Assembly (NCBI GenBank): GCA_963846885.1
Contig: CAWJXS010000012.1
Location: forward strand, 1 to 64,000
Length of the DNA stretch: 64,000 nucleotides
Direction of reading: 5' to 3'
Source of the DNA: RPQJ01 sp963846885
Lineage (GTDB): Bacteria; Pseudomonadota; Gammaproteobacteria; Steroidobacterales; Steroidobacteraceae
Shown here: piece by piece, positions 28,280 through 36,702 of the stretch
Layout of the letters: the number at the start of each line of letters is the position of its first letter
How positions within the stretch are numbered: the first letter of the stretch is position 1
The notes under the pieces: model-generated
Told to the model about the DNA's origin: nothing
Database searches by the model: none
The model's input: only the letters and a program-made list of their open reading frames with translations
Program-made: the position numbers and the translations under genes

Positions 28280-28849
28280 ATGCAGATGCTCCGCAAGGCC
28301 TGCCTGGGGCTGCTCCACCTGATCGGCTGGCGCACCTCGTTCGCTCCGTTCCCGGAACCGCGTGGCCTGATCATGGTGTACCCGCACACCTCCAACTGGG
28401 ACTTCCCGCTGGGCGTGCTGTTCAAGCTCGGTCACGGAATGCCCGCCCGCTGGATGGGCAAGGACCAGATGTTCCGCTGGCCGTTTCGCCGCCTGCTGCT
28501 GGCCATCGGCGGCGTGCCGATCAACCGGCGCGAGAACACGGGTTTCGTCGCGGCGATGGCTGAGGAGATGCACAGGCACGACGAATTCTGGATGGCCGTC
28601 GCCCCGGAGGGCACCCGTGCGTACGGCGAGCACCTGAAGTCCGGCTTCTACCAGCTCGCGCTCGCGGCAGACGTCCCGATCGGGCTCGGCTACATCGATT
28701 ACGCGCGCCGGCAGGTCGGCATCGACCGCTACGTGCGCATGACCGGCGACGAAGAGCGCGACCTGCAGGTGCTGCGCGATTTCTACTCGACCATCCAGCC
28801 GAAGAAGCCGGCCAACGCAGGCGGCCTGAAGTTCCGCAAGCCGTCCTAA
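28280..28849 (+). CDS. 1-acyl-glycerol-3-phosphate acyltransferase family protein
   Basis: 189-residue PlsC-type acyltransferase. The catalytic HxxxxD motif appears as HTSNWD and is followed by the EGTR block in VAPEGTRAYG, both normally spaced. Such short forms transfer an acyl chain from acyl-CoA or acyl-ACP to a lysophospholipid or another hydroxyl acceptor at the inner membrane. AAGAAAGA precedes the ATG. It lies 71 bp upstream of an acyl-ACP-reductase-like gene on the same strand, so the two may act on one lipid pathway. Confidence 0.88.
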   Translation: MQMLRKACLGLLHLIGWRTSFAPFPEPRGLIMVYPHTSNWDFPLGVLFKLGHGMPARWMGKDQMFRWPFRRLLLAIGGVPINRRENTGFVAAMAEEMHRHDEFWMAVAPEGTRAYGEHLKSGFYQLALAADVPIGLGYIDYARRQVGIDRYVRMTGDEERDLQVLRDFYSTIQPKKPANAGGLKFRKPS

Positions 28850-28920
28850 GGGGCATTACGAATGGGCTGCGGGGCCCCACGGGCGAACAATGCTCGTCCC
28901 GGGGAACGAGGGTTGGCCCA

Positions 28921-30153
28921 GTGACCACGGCGAGCGCTTCGCACGAGCCTGCCGGCATTGAAGTGCCGGGCGCGAACCGCTTCGCGTTCGTGCTGCACCC
29001 GCTGACGATCGATTACCTGGCGCACCATCCGCGTTACCGCTGGACCCGCCACCTGCCACGGGGACTGGTCGAGGCCGCCGCCGCGCACATGCCCGCAGCA
29101 CGTGTCGGGCACGTGACAGGAGGACTGTCGCCCACGACCGGGCAACCCGTCGCCGGGTTCATCTATGCGCTCGGCGCGACGCCGCGGCAGATGTTGAGCC
29201 GGGCCCCTGAGTTCACTTACCGGCGGCTCGATCGCGCGGTGCGCGACGCGGCCGAACGCGGGGCGCAGATCGTCGGGCTCGGCGCCTTCACCAAGGTCGT
29301 CGGCGACGCCGGGATCACCGTCGCGCGGCGCGCGTCCATTCCGGTGACGACGGGCAACAGCCTCACGATCGCGGCGACGCTCGAGACGGCGAAGCTCACG
29401 GCACGCAGGATGGGTTGGGCCGACCTCGAGCACGCCCGCGCCATGATCGTCGGTGCGACGGGAGCGATCGGCTCCGTCTGCTCGCGCCTGCTGGCAGAGG
29501 CGGTGCATGACGTGGTCCTGGTGTCGATCGAGCCCGACCGGCTCATTGCGCTGCGTGAGAAAATCCAGGCCGAGACGCCGGAGGCGCGCGTCGAGATCGA
29601 CACGACGACCGCACGCCATGTCGGCGACTGCGACCTGATCGTGACGGCGACGTCGGCCTTCGGCCAGCGCGTGCTCGACGTGAGCCAGTGCAAGCCCGGC
29701 GCCGTGATCCTGGACGTCGCGCTGCCGCCCGACATTTCGGCGGAGGAGGCGGCGACACGGCCCGACGTACTGGTGGTCGAAAGCGGCGAGGTGCTCATTC
29801 CAGGGCCGGTGTCCTTCAGCTTCGACATCGGCCTGCCCCAGGGTGTCGCGTATGCCTGCCTGGCGGAGGCCGCCCTGCTCGCGATGGATGGGCGCTTCGA
29901 AAGCTTCACGCTCGGTCGCGACGTTCCTCCGGCGAAGGTCAAGGAAATCTACCGCCTGTTTCGCAAGCACGGCTTCCAGATCGCGCCTTTGCGCACCTTC
30001 GGCGAACCGCTGACGGATGAGCTGGTCGCCGCCAAGAACGCGCGGGCCGAGGAACTGCGGCGGGACCCGGCGCTGCTGCAGCGGGTAAAGGCCGCGGCGG
30101 CAGCGGCAATTGCGCGCATTCCGCCCCGCGCCAAGGGTGTGTCCCACGCCTGA
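28921..30153 (+). CDS. Long-chain acyl-ACP reductase (AAR)-like NAD(P)-binding protein
   Basis: 410-residue protein with a Rossmann domain (MIVGATGAIGSVCSRLL, 176-191). Its plan matches cyanobacterial acyl-ACP reductase by eye: an N-terminal FAFVLHPL start, LGAFTKVV, PVTTGNSLTIAA, the GATGxIG loop, then VAYACLAEAALLAMDGR, in which Cys313 aligns with the catalytic Cys of AAR. The family makes fatty aldehydes from acyl-ACP. It is about 70 residues longer than the cyanobacterial enzymes. The start is a GTG with GAGGG upstream. A PlsC-type acyltransferase precedes it. Aldehyde, ether-lipid or wax-type roles are all possible; no decarbonylase is nearby. Confidence 0.7.
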   Translation: MTTASASHEPAGIEVPGANRFAFVLHPLTIDYLAHHPRYRWTRHLPRGLVEAAAAHMPAARVGHVTGGLSPTTGQPVAGFIYALGATPRQMLSRAPEFTYRRLDRAVRDAAERGAQIVGLGAFTKVVGDAGITVARRASIPVTTGNSLTIAATLETAKLTARRMGWADLEHARAMIVGATGAIGSVCSRLLAEAVHDVVLVSIEPDRLIALREKIQAETPEARVEIDTTTARHVGDCDLIVTATSAFGQRVLDVSQCKPGAVILDVALPPDISAEEAATRPDVLVVESGEVLIPGPVSFSFDIGLPQGVAYACLAEAALLAMDGRFESFTLGRDVPPAKVKEIYRLFRKHGFQIAPLRTFGEPLTDELVAAKNARAEELRRDPALLQRVKAAAAAAIARIPPRAKGVSHA

Positions 30154-30253
30154 TCGCGGCGTCGACTCCCGCAGCGAGGGCCGCCCGAAGGATTGGCAGG
30201 CGCTCGCCGGCTGTGTATACGACACAGCCACACTTCATCCGGACCTGCATCCC

Positions 30254-30823
30254 ATGCGCGCACGCTCATTCTTCGGGCTGCTGACGGCCTCGTTCCTTGC
30301 CCTCCTCGCGGGTTGTGCCGGCGCGCCCGCCGGCGTCGAGCCCGTGCACGGATTCGCCGTCGAGCGCTACCTGGGCCAGTGGTACGAGATTGCGCGCCTC
30401 GACCACCGGTTCGAGCGCGGCCTGGAGCAAGTCACGGCCACGTACGCGCTCAATGCGGACGGCACCGTGTCCGTCCTCAACAAGGGGTTCCGGCCTGAGC
30501 AGGCCGAGTGGTCGCAGGCCGCCGGCAAGGCCCGGTTCGCCGGGGCCAAGGACGTCGCGGCGCTCGAGGTGTCGTTCTTCGGGCCGTTCTACGGCGCCTA
30601 TAACGTCATCGACCTGGACCCCGACTACCAGCATGCCCTCGTGGTCGGGCCGAACCGCTCGTATCTCTGGATCCTTTCGCGCTCGCCCGCGCCTCCCGCT
30701 GCGGTGGTGGACCGGCTCGTTGCCAAGGCGAAGTCGCTCGGCTTCGAGACGTCGGAGCTGATCTTCGTCCGCCAATGCACTGCTGGCTCCAGCGGCGCCG
30801 CCTGCGAGGTCGCGTCACGATGA
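30254..30823 (+). CDS. blc: Outer-membrane lipocalin (Blc)
   Basis: 189-residue bacterial lipocalin with a lipoprotein signal (LALLAGC), so it is expected to sit on the outer membrane. The lipocalin signature YLGQWYEIARLDHRFERG is followed by VTATYALNADGTVSVLN and YNVIDLDPDYQHALV. Blc proteins bind lysophospholipids or fatty acids during envelope stress. It overlaps the rhomboid gene by four bases (ATGA), so the two are translationally coupled. Confidence 0.93.
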   Translation: MRARSFFGLLTASFLALLAGCAGAPAGVEPVHGFAVERYLGQWYEIARLDHRFERGLEQVTATYALNADGTVSVLNKGFRPEQAEWSQAAGKARFAGAKDVAALEVSFFGPFYGAYNVIDLDPDYQHALVVGPNRSYLWILSRSPAPPAAVVDRLVAKAKSLGFETSELIFVRQCTAGSSGAACEVASR

Positions 30824-31434
30824 GCGTCGCGCTGCTGCTCTTCGTCGTGACGATCGTGGTCAGCCTCGTCGCGCTGTACGTTTCGCCATCGCTCATCGAC
30901 CGCCTCGCGTTCCGGCCTTACTTCACGAGCCGCAAGGGGCATTACCACACGGTCATCACGCACGGGTTCGTGCATGGCGACCTGATGCACCTGATCTTCA
31001 ACATGATGACGTTCTATTTCTTCGCCTTCATGCTCGAGAATCGCATCGGCAGTGCCGCCTTCGGCGCGCTGTATTTCATCGGCCTGGTGCTGGCCGTCAG
31101 CACCACGTACTTCAAGCACCGCGATGATCCGGGTTACGGCTCGGTCGGCGCGTCCGGAGCGATTTCGGCCGTGCTGTTCGCCGCCATCGTCTATTTCCCG
31201 ACGATGTCGCTGTTCATCCTGCCGATACCCGTCCCGATCCCTGCGCCGCTGTTTGCCGTCATGTACGTCGGCTACTCCTGGTACGCGACGGGCGGTGGCC
31301 GCTTTTCCGGCGGGCCGGGCGGGCAGCGCATCAACCACGACGCGCATCTCATCGGCGCGCTGGTGGGGCTCGTCTTCGTGCTCGTGACGGACCCGGGCGC
31401 CTATACGGAACTGCGGCGCGTCGTCTTCGACTGA
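30820..31434 (+). CDS. Rhomboid-family intramembrane serine protease
   Basis: 204-residue multi-pass membrane protein with about six helices. The catalytic Ser is in GSVGASGAISAVLFA (near residue 110), the His in NHDAHLIGALVG, and the HxxxN support is in HGFVHGDLMHLIFNMMTF. It belongs to the family that cuts transmembrane substrates. The ATGA overlap with blc shows coupling. No dedicated substrate is evident, though envelope stress is a sensible theme for the pair. Confidence 0.9.
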   Translation: MSVALLLFVVTIVVSLVALYVSPSLIDRLAFRPYFTSRKGHYHTVITHGFVHGDLMHLIFNMMTFYFFAFMLENRIGSAAFGALYFIGLVLAVSTTYFKHRDDPGYGSVGASGAISAVLFAAIVYFPTMSLFILPIPVPIPAPLFAVMYVGYSWYATGGGRFSGGPGGQRINHDAHLIGALVGLVFVLVTDPGAYTELRRVVFD

Positions 31435-31545
31435 CCCCCAAAACTGAGAACTGCGTCTGGCTGTGTAGGAGAAAGCCGCGCGCGCCGCGCCGCGGCACTG
31501 CGCTGCGCTATATTCATCTGCATTGCCCTTCCCCGGAGTGACGAC

Positions 31546-31920
31546 ATGCGGAAACAGTTTTGCGTCTATGCAGTGTGCCTCGCGCTGCTGAACCTGGGTT
31601 CGCCGCAAGTTGCACAGGCGGCGCTGGTCGCGACGTCGCAGGCCGTGGCGGCCGCGGATGCGCGCACGGCGGACCTCGCGCTGGTCAATTCGACGCTGGC
31701 CCGCGAGCAGGTGCGCCAGCAGCTGTCCGCGCTGGGTGTCGACCCGGCGGCCGTCGATGCGCGCGTTGCGCGCCTCACCGATTCCGAGCTGCGCACGCTG
31801 GCTGATCGCATGGAGCAGATGCCGGCCGGCGGCGATGCGCTTGCGGTCATCGGCATCGTGTTCGTGATCCTGATCATCCTCGAACTCGTCGGCGTGATCG
31901 ACATCTTCAAGAAGACCTGA
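31546..31920 (+). CDS. PA2779-family protein
   Basis: 124-residue secreted or inner-membrane protein with a signal peptide (VCLALLNLGSPQVAQA) and a C-terminal transmembrane helix (VIGIVFVILIILELVGVI). The middle holds a helical segment, REQVRQQLSALGVDPAAVDA, which is typical of this family named from Pseudomonas PA2779. CCGGAG precedes the ATG, and CTATATTC about 35 bp before it may be the -10 box. The PA2778-type peptidase gene follows 17 bp downstream, the usual partner. Function is unknown. Confidence 0.85.
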   Translation: MRKQFCVYAVCLALLNLGSPQVAQAALVATSQAVAAADARTADLALVNSTLAREQVRQQLSALGVDPAAVDARVARLTDSELRTLADRMEQMPAGGDALAVIGIVFVILIILELVGVIDIFKKT

Positions 31921-31937
31921 GCCGGCGCTGCCGCAAC

Positions 31938-32969
31938 GTGCAGCCGGCAGCGAAGTCATTGCTCGTGCGGGCGAGCCGGCGCAGTGAACGGCGTGCGCCG
32001 TTGTTCGTCACGGCGCTGGCTCTCATCGGCTGCGTGGGCCTCGGCGGCTGCGCCGGATCGGCACAGGTCACTACGCTGCCTGCGGAGTGGCCCGCGCGCG
32101 TCGAGTTGCGCGGAACACCTTTTTATCCACAGACCGAAAATCACTGCGGGCCGGCCGCACTGGCCACCGTGCTCGGCGCCGCGGGCCATCCTGTCGCGCC
32201 TGCAGCGCTGGCCAGCGAGGTCTACGTGCCTGGGCGCGAAGGATCGCTGCAACCGGAACTCGTGGCCGCCGCGCGGGCTCGTGGCGTGCTGGTGTACGAA
32301 GCCGGGCCAGCGCTGCAGGATGTGTTGGCCGAAGTGGCCGCGGGGCGACCCGCGTTGGTGCTGCAACAGCTCGGCGCGGGCCCATGGCCCAACTGGCATT
32401 ACGCCGTCGTGATCGGTTACGACCGGGACCGCGGGCGCGTGCTGTTGCGCTCCGGTCGCGACGAGCTGCTGGATTCGCGCGCGGCCCTGTTCGAATCCAC
32501 CTGGGACCGTGCGGGGCGCTGGGCCGTCGTCCTGGTGGAGCCCGGCCAGATGCCGGCGCGGCCGGACCTGACGCGGTACATGCAGGCGGCCTCCGCACTG
32601 GAGTCGGCCTCGCCCCCGGCAGCTGCGAAAGCCTACGACGCCGCGGCCCGCCACTGGCCAGCTGAGCCGCTGCCCCTGCTCGGGTCAGGCAACGTGGCCG
32701 CCGCGCAAGGCGAGTGGAGCGAGGCGGAACGCTGGTACCGCGCTGCCCTCGCTCTTGACCCCGCCTCTGCGGCGGCGCTCAACAATCGGGCCGAGGCGCT
32801 GGCGCGGCTGGGTTGCCGCGACGCGGCCAGGCGCGCCCTGCAGGAGGGCGTGTCACACGTGGCCGCGGACGATCCGTTGCGTCCGGTGCTCGACGAGACG
32901 GCACGCACTCTGGCGGCGGACGCCGGCACGGCGGACCCCGCGGTGTGTCGCGAGTTCACGGTTCACTGA
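31938..32969 (+). CDS. PA2778-family cysteine peptidase (C39-like) lipoprotein with TPR
   Basis: 343-residue envelope protein with a lipoprotein signal (ALIGCVGLGGC), a C39-like papain-fold domain with Cys in FYPQTENHCGPAALATVL and His in PNWHYAVVIGYD, and a C-terminal TPR-like region (ALALDPASAAALNNRAEALA). The start is the GTG at 31938. It follows the PA2779-type gene, as in Pseudomonas. C39-like domains cut double-glycine leader peptides or act as inactive binding modules; which applies here is not known. Confidence 0.87.
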   Translation: MQPAAKSLLVRASRRSERRAPLFVTALALIGCVGLGGCAGSAQVTTLPAEWPARVELRGTPFYPQTENHCGPAALATVLGAAGHPVAPAALASEVYVPGREGSLQPELVAAARARGVLVYEAGPALQDVLAEVAAGRPALVLQQLGAGPWPNWHYAVVIGYDRDRGRVLLRSGRDELLDSRAALFESTWDRAGRWAVVLVEPGQMPARPDLTRYMQAASALESASPPAAAKAYDAAARHWPAEPLPLLGSGNVAAAQGEWSEAERWYRAALALDPASAAALNNRAEALARLGCRDAARRALQEGVSHVAADDPLRPVLDETARTLAADAGTADPAVCREFTVH

Positions 32970-33014
32970 CCGGGCTTGCGCACACGCGCGCCAACGCGGT
33001 TTAAACTCCGCGCC

Positions 33015-33230
33015 ATGACGCTGCGCGAGCGAGTCGAGGAAATCTTTCCGGAATGGGCCCGGTGGTACCCGAGCCTGTTCGACGCCGCCGTGGACCTGGG
33101 CGTCATTCGTGCCCGCGTCTGCGATCCGTCATCGCTGCTGCTGTCGAACCGTCACGCCAGCGTGCGTGCGGCCGCCGAGCTTGCGCATCGCAAGATCTGG
33201 AGCGCCGAAGAAAACGAACCCGAGGAGTGA
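33015..33230 (+). CDS. Small conserved hypothetical protein
   Basis: 71-residue acidic protein beginning MTLRERVEEIFPEWARWYP. It has no signal peptide or membrane helix and appears mostly helical. I do not recognise a family with a known function. The ATG at 33015 is the first good start after the PA2778-type gene. The product could be cytoplasmic and regulatory; nothing in the context says more. Confidence 0.65.
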   Translation: MTLRERVEEIFPEWARWYPSLFDAAVDLGVIRARVCDPSSLLLSNRHASVRAAAELAHRKIWSAEENEPEE

Positions 33231-33241
33231 AACGCGCGCGA

Positions 33242-34198
33242 TCAGGCGGGTTGCGGTGAGCGTTCTTCGCGGTACATGCGCAGGATGAATTGCCCGGAGG
33301 GCCGCGCACGAAAACGCTCGACCTCGGCCAGCCAGGCGGGATCGCGGATGTCGTTCGCCGTCATGCGCGGGCCGCCGAGGCGGTTGCCTGGGTACTCCGG
33401 CGGCAGCACGGCCAGTGCGCCGAGGCTCGCAAAGGTGATGTCCGCGAACGTGAGCGTCGAACCCGTGAGGTAAGGGCGCCCGTCGGCGAGCAGTGCATCC
33501 ATCTCGTCGAAAATTTCCTGCGTGCGCGCCAGCGAACGCGCCGCGCGCGCAGGCGTAACCCCGAGCATGCGGCGCACCGCAAACGCGAGCACGGGACGCA
33601 ATGCCTGCAGCAGCACGCGCTGCCACCGCGGGATGGAAGGCTCCGCGCTGCCCCACGAGCGAAAACTCAACTCGCGCTGCTGCAGCAGATTCTCGTACAA
33701 CCAGATGCGGACGTCGTTGCCGAGGCGCCGGTCGAGGCGGGCCTCGAGTTCGAGCGCAGCCGGCGTCGGTTCCAGGAACCACGTGCGATCGCCGGGCAGG
33801 ACGCCCGCGTACTCGCCCCACAGGTAGCGCAGGATGCGTGATGACTCAGAGATGCGGGTGAGGCCGGGCGGCACCTCGAGCCACGGCACGGTGCGCCCCG
33901 TGAGCAGCACGCCCAGCACGCCGATGTTCGGGACTTCGTCGTAGGGCACGCCCAGCCGGTCGAGGCACCAGCGTGCTTTCTCCGCGTAGTGCGAGAAGGT
34001 GATGGTGTGCAGGCGCAGCCGCGCCTGCGGCCGGCGCAGTGCGCGCAGGGAGACTGCCAGTCGCACTGCGATGCCGACGAAGAAGGCGACAACCATCGCG
34101 CCGAGTGCCGCGGTGACACCCCAGCCTGCCGCAGCCACGACGACGGGTAGCGCGTACAGGCCGAGCAGGTGCAGCAGACGGGGGTCGCGCAGTCGCAT
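33242..34198 (-). CDS. Glutathione S-transferase-like protein with N-terminal membrane anchor
   Basis: 318-residue protein. Residues about 10-50 form one or two hydrophobic helices (LLGLYALPVVVAAAGWGV, then VVAFFVGIAVRLAV). A thioredoxin-like GST N-domain follows (LHTITFSHYAEKARWCLDRL) and then an all-alpha C-domain (YLTGSTLTFADITFASLG). Canonical cytosolic GSTs are about 210 residues, so the anchor is an extension that would tether the enzyme at the inner membrane. It may detoxify electrophiles, in keeping with the LysR/DoxX/pirin module beside it. Confidence 0.82.
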   Translation of the reverse strand: MRLRDPRLLHLLGLYALPVVVAAAGWGVTAALGAMVVAFFVGIAVRLAVSLRALRRPQARLRLHTITFSHYAEKARWCLDRLGVPYDEVPNIGVLGVLLTGRTVPWLEVPPGLTRISESSRILRYLWGEYAGVLPGDRTWFLEPTPAALELEARLDRRLGNDVRIWLYENLLQQRELSFRSWGSAEPSIPRWQRVLLQALRPVLAFAVRRMLGVTPARAARSLARTQEIFDEMDALLADGRPYLTGSTLTFADITFASLGALAVLPPEYPGNRLGGPRMTANDIRDPAWLAEVERFRARPSGQFILRMYREERSPQPA

Positions 34199-34207
34199 CG
34201 CGGCAGT

Positions 34208-35125
34208 CTACTGGCCCTGCGGGTTGCCGGCGACGCGACAGTTCGCGGCGACGTGCTCGCGCAGGATCTCGACGAGCCGGAGCGTCCCGGGTCCGGCTGC
34301 GACGCGATCCGCATGCACGAGGTACAGCGTCGCGAAGCGCTCTGCGCCCGCGGCCAGCGGCAACTGCCGGAGCGTGCCGGCGGCGAGTTCCTCGCGGATG
34401 TTTTCCTCGGCGAACCAGGCGTAACCCAGGCCCATGCAGGCAGCGCGGATGGACGTCGCCTTGTTCGACACCGTCCAGCGGCGCTCGTTGAGCCAGCCGC
34501 CCGCGCGGGCACGCCGCGCGCTCGAATCGCGCACCACGAGATGGCGATGCGCGCGCAGGTCCTCGAGTTCGACGGCACGCCCGAGTTGCTGCAGGGGATG
34601 GGCGGGTGCCGCGGCGCAGACGAAGCGCACCTGCAGCAACGCATCGCCGATGAAGCCGCCCGGCACCAGGGTGCCGACGATGAAATCGACGCGGCCTTCC
34701 GTGAGCGCCTCCTCGACGGCGCCGAGCACGGCCTCGATCAATTCGATGCGGATGTCGGGATGCTCGTTGCCGAACTGACCCAGCGCGCGCAGCAGCAGCC
34801 ACGTGGGAAAAATGGCGTCGACGGCCAGGCGAATCTCGGCTTCCCACCCTCGTGCCAGCCCGGCCGCCGAATGTTCGATCCGGGTCGCGTCCTCGAGCAG
34901 GGCCTTGCCCCGCCGGTAGAGCACCTGCCCGGCGGGCGAAAGCACGGAGCGTCGTCCCTGCCGCTCGAACACCTTGAGGCCAAGCTGCTCTTCGAGTTTC
35001 TGGATGGTGTAGGTGACGGTCGACTGGGTGCGATGCAGGCGGCGGGATGCGCGCGCGTACCCGCCTTCTTCGACGACGGCGACCAGGGCGGCCCACTGGT
35101 CGAGCGCAATGCGCGGAACGGACAT
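34208..35125 (-). CDS. LysR-family transcriptional regulator (controls doxX-pirin)
   Basis: 305-residue LysR regulator with a winged helix-turn-helix near residues 10-65 (VVEEGGYARASRRLHRTQST, VTYTIQKLEEQLGLKVFER) and a periplasmic-binding-like effector domain. It is divergent from the DoxX gene, with an inverted repeat in the 137-bp gap, the classic arrangement for autoregulation plus activation of the neighbour. The set LysR, DoxX and pirin is commonly linked to quinone, thiol or electrophile stress. Confidence 0.93.
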   Translation of the reverse strand: MSVPRIALDQWAALVAVVEEGGYARASRRLHRTQSTVTYTIQKLEEQLGLKVFERQGRRSVLSPAGQVLYRRGKALLEDATRIEHSAAGLARGWEAEIRLAVDAIFPTWLLLRALGQFGNEHPDIRIELIEAVLGAVEEALTEGRVDFIVGTLVPGGFIGDALLQVRFVCAAAPAHPLQQLGRAVELEDLRAHRHLVVRDSSARRARAGGWLNERRWTVSNKATSIRAACMGLGYAWFAEENIREELAAGTLRQLPLAAGAERFATLYLVHADRVAAGPGTLRLVEILREHVAANCRVAGNPQGQ

Positions 35126-35142
35126 ATATCGATCCAGTAGAT

Positions 35143-35174
35143 TGATTGAATCGAAAATACCGTCTTTTCAATCA
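35143..35174. promoter_or_regulatory. Inverted repeat in the LysR/DoxX divergent promoter
   Basis: TGATTGAA (35143-35150) and TTCAATCA (35167-35174) are perfect reverse complements separated by 16 bases, in a strikingly AT-rich gap. LysR proteins usually bind such dyads between divergent genes. The left arm is 18 bp from the LysR start and the right arm 88 bp from the DoxX start. It is a candidate operator for the adjacent regulator. Confidence 0.6.
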
Positions 35175-35262
35175 GTTAGATAGATGCAAAATGGCGCCCA
35201 TCGAGCTTACGCACCGCATCACTCGCACAACACACGACTCTCACGCCAAAGGAAATCGAATC

Positions 35263-35679
35263 ATGAAGACCTGGGAAAATTTCGCTGACCTCGCCGGCCG
35301 CGTCCTGCTCGCGGCCATGTTCCTGCTGAGCGGCATCAGCAAGATCTCGGGCTATGCCGGAACGCAGGGCTACATGGAGTCCATGGGCGTACCGGGCGCC
35401 CTGCTGCCGCTGGTGATCGCGCTGGAGATCGTCGGCGCCATTGCCGTGATCGTCGGCTTGCGCACGCGCCTCGCCGCAGCCGGCCTCGCGGTGTTCACGC
35501 TCGCCGCCGGCTTCATCTTCCACGGCGGTGCCGACCAGATGCAGCAGATCATGCTGTTCAAGAACGTCGCGATCGCCGGCGGCTTCCTGTTGCTCGTTGC
35601 ACGCGGCGCAGGCGACTGGTCGCTCGACGCGCGGCGCGAGCGGCTCACGGCTCCCGGTGCGCTCCATTCGCGCGTCTGA
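35263..35679 (+). CDS. DoxX-family membrane protein
   Basis: 138-residue protein with four hydrophobic helices of the DoxX/SURF4 type (LLAAMFLLSGISKISGY; LLPLVIALEIVGAIAVIVGL). AAAGGAAA lies upstream of the ATG. It is followed 48 bp later by pirin. DoxX homologues occur in quinone and thiol-stress operons and may help reduce membrane quinones or sulfite; the biochemical role in proteobacteria is not settled. Expression is likely controlled by the divergent LysR protein. Confidence 0.9.
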   Translation: MKTWENFADLAGRVLLAAMFLLSGISKISGYAGTQGYMESMGVPGALLPLVIALEIVGAIAVIVGLRTRLAAAGLAVFTLAAGFIFHGGADQMQQIMLFKNVAIAGGFLLLVARGAGDWSLDARRERLTAPGALHSRV

Positions 35680-35727
35680 GCCCGCAAGCAAAACGCTACC
35701 GAGCCTTCCATGCAGGAGACAGCGACC

Positions 35728-36591
35728 ATGACTACGTCCCGCAAACTGCAAGCCGTCATCGAATCCGTGGCTGCTGCGGACGGCGCTGGCGTCAAGCTGC
35801 GCCGCAGCCTGGGCAGCCGCCAGAACATGCGTTTCGATCCGTTCCTGATGCTCGACGAGTTCTTCTCGGACGATCCGGACGACTACCTGGCGGGCTTTCC
35901 ATCCCATCCGCACCGCGGCTTCGAAACCGTCACCTACATGCTCGACGGTCACATGCGCCACGAGGACAGCTTCGGCAACCGGGGCGACCTCGGGCCGGGC
36001 GACGTGCAATGGATGACGGCAGCTCGCGGCATCATCCATTCCGAGATGCCGCAACAGACGGCCGGGCGCATGCGTGGCTTCCAGCTGTGGATCAACCTGC
36101 CAGCGCGCGAGAAAATGAAACCGGCCGCGTACCGCGACATCCCGTCGCGGGAGATCCCGACGGTGGCGCTCGCTGCCGGCGGTGAAGTGCGGGTCATCGC
36201 GGGCGAGTTCGAGGAGGGCGGCGCGAAGACCGCGGGTCCGATCGGTGGACTCAGTACGGCCCCGCTCTATTTCGACGTGCGACTGCCCGCCGGAATCGAA
36301 GCTTCGATCCCGACGCCGCTCTCGCACAACACGTTCCTGTACGTTTACGAAGGCGATGCGGTGGTCGGCGACGACGCCCGTCCGCTGCCATACCGGGCGG
36401 CAGGACTGCTGACCCCTGGTGGCTTCGTCCGCATCCGCGCCGGCGGGCAGGGCGTGCGCTTGCTGCTGCTGGCCGGCAAGCCGATCGGCGAACCTGTGGT
36501 GCAGTACGGACCGTTCGTGATGAACACGCCGGAGGAAATCCAGCAGGCTTTGAGGGACTACCAGGGCGGCAAGCTCGCAGTGGCCGGCTGA
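35728..36591 (+). CDS. Pirin family protein
   Basis: 287-residue bicupin. The metal site sits in the N-terminal cupin (FPSHPHRGFETVTYMLDGHM, with paired histidines) and is followed by the GDVQWMTAARGIIHSEMP motif. Some bacterial pirins act as quercetin 2,3-dioxygenases and others as redox-sensing regulators. I start at the ATG at 35728 because AGGAGA lies nine bases upstream, rather than at an ATG 18 bases earlier. It is co-transcribed with DoxX and probably takes part in the same electrophile response. Confidence 0.93.
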   Translation: MTTSRKLQAVIESVAAADGAGVKLRRSLGSRQNMRFDPFLMLDEFFSDDPDDYLAGFPSHPHRGFETVTYMLDGHMRHEDSFGNRGDLGPGDVQWMTAARGIIHSEMPQQTAGRMRGFQLWINLPAREKMKPAAYRDIPSREIPTVALAAGGEVRVIAGEFEEGGAKTAGPIGGLSTAPLYFDVRLPAGIEASIPTPLSHNTFLYVYEGDAVVGDDARPLPYRAAGLLTPGGFVRIRAGGQGVRLLLLAGKPIGEPVVQYGPFVMNTPEEIQQALRDYQGGKLAVAG

Positions 36592-36702
36592 TCACCGCGG
36601 GAGGCGCAGGGCGTAATCGTCCTGCGGCCATCCACGATCCGGCGGCGCGACGGCGGGACTATGCTCGCCTGGACGAGGCCTTGCCGCGGCACGGAGGCGT
36701 CC

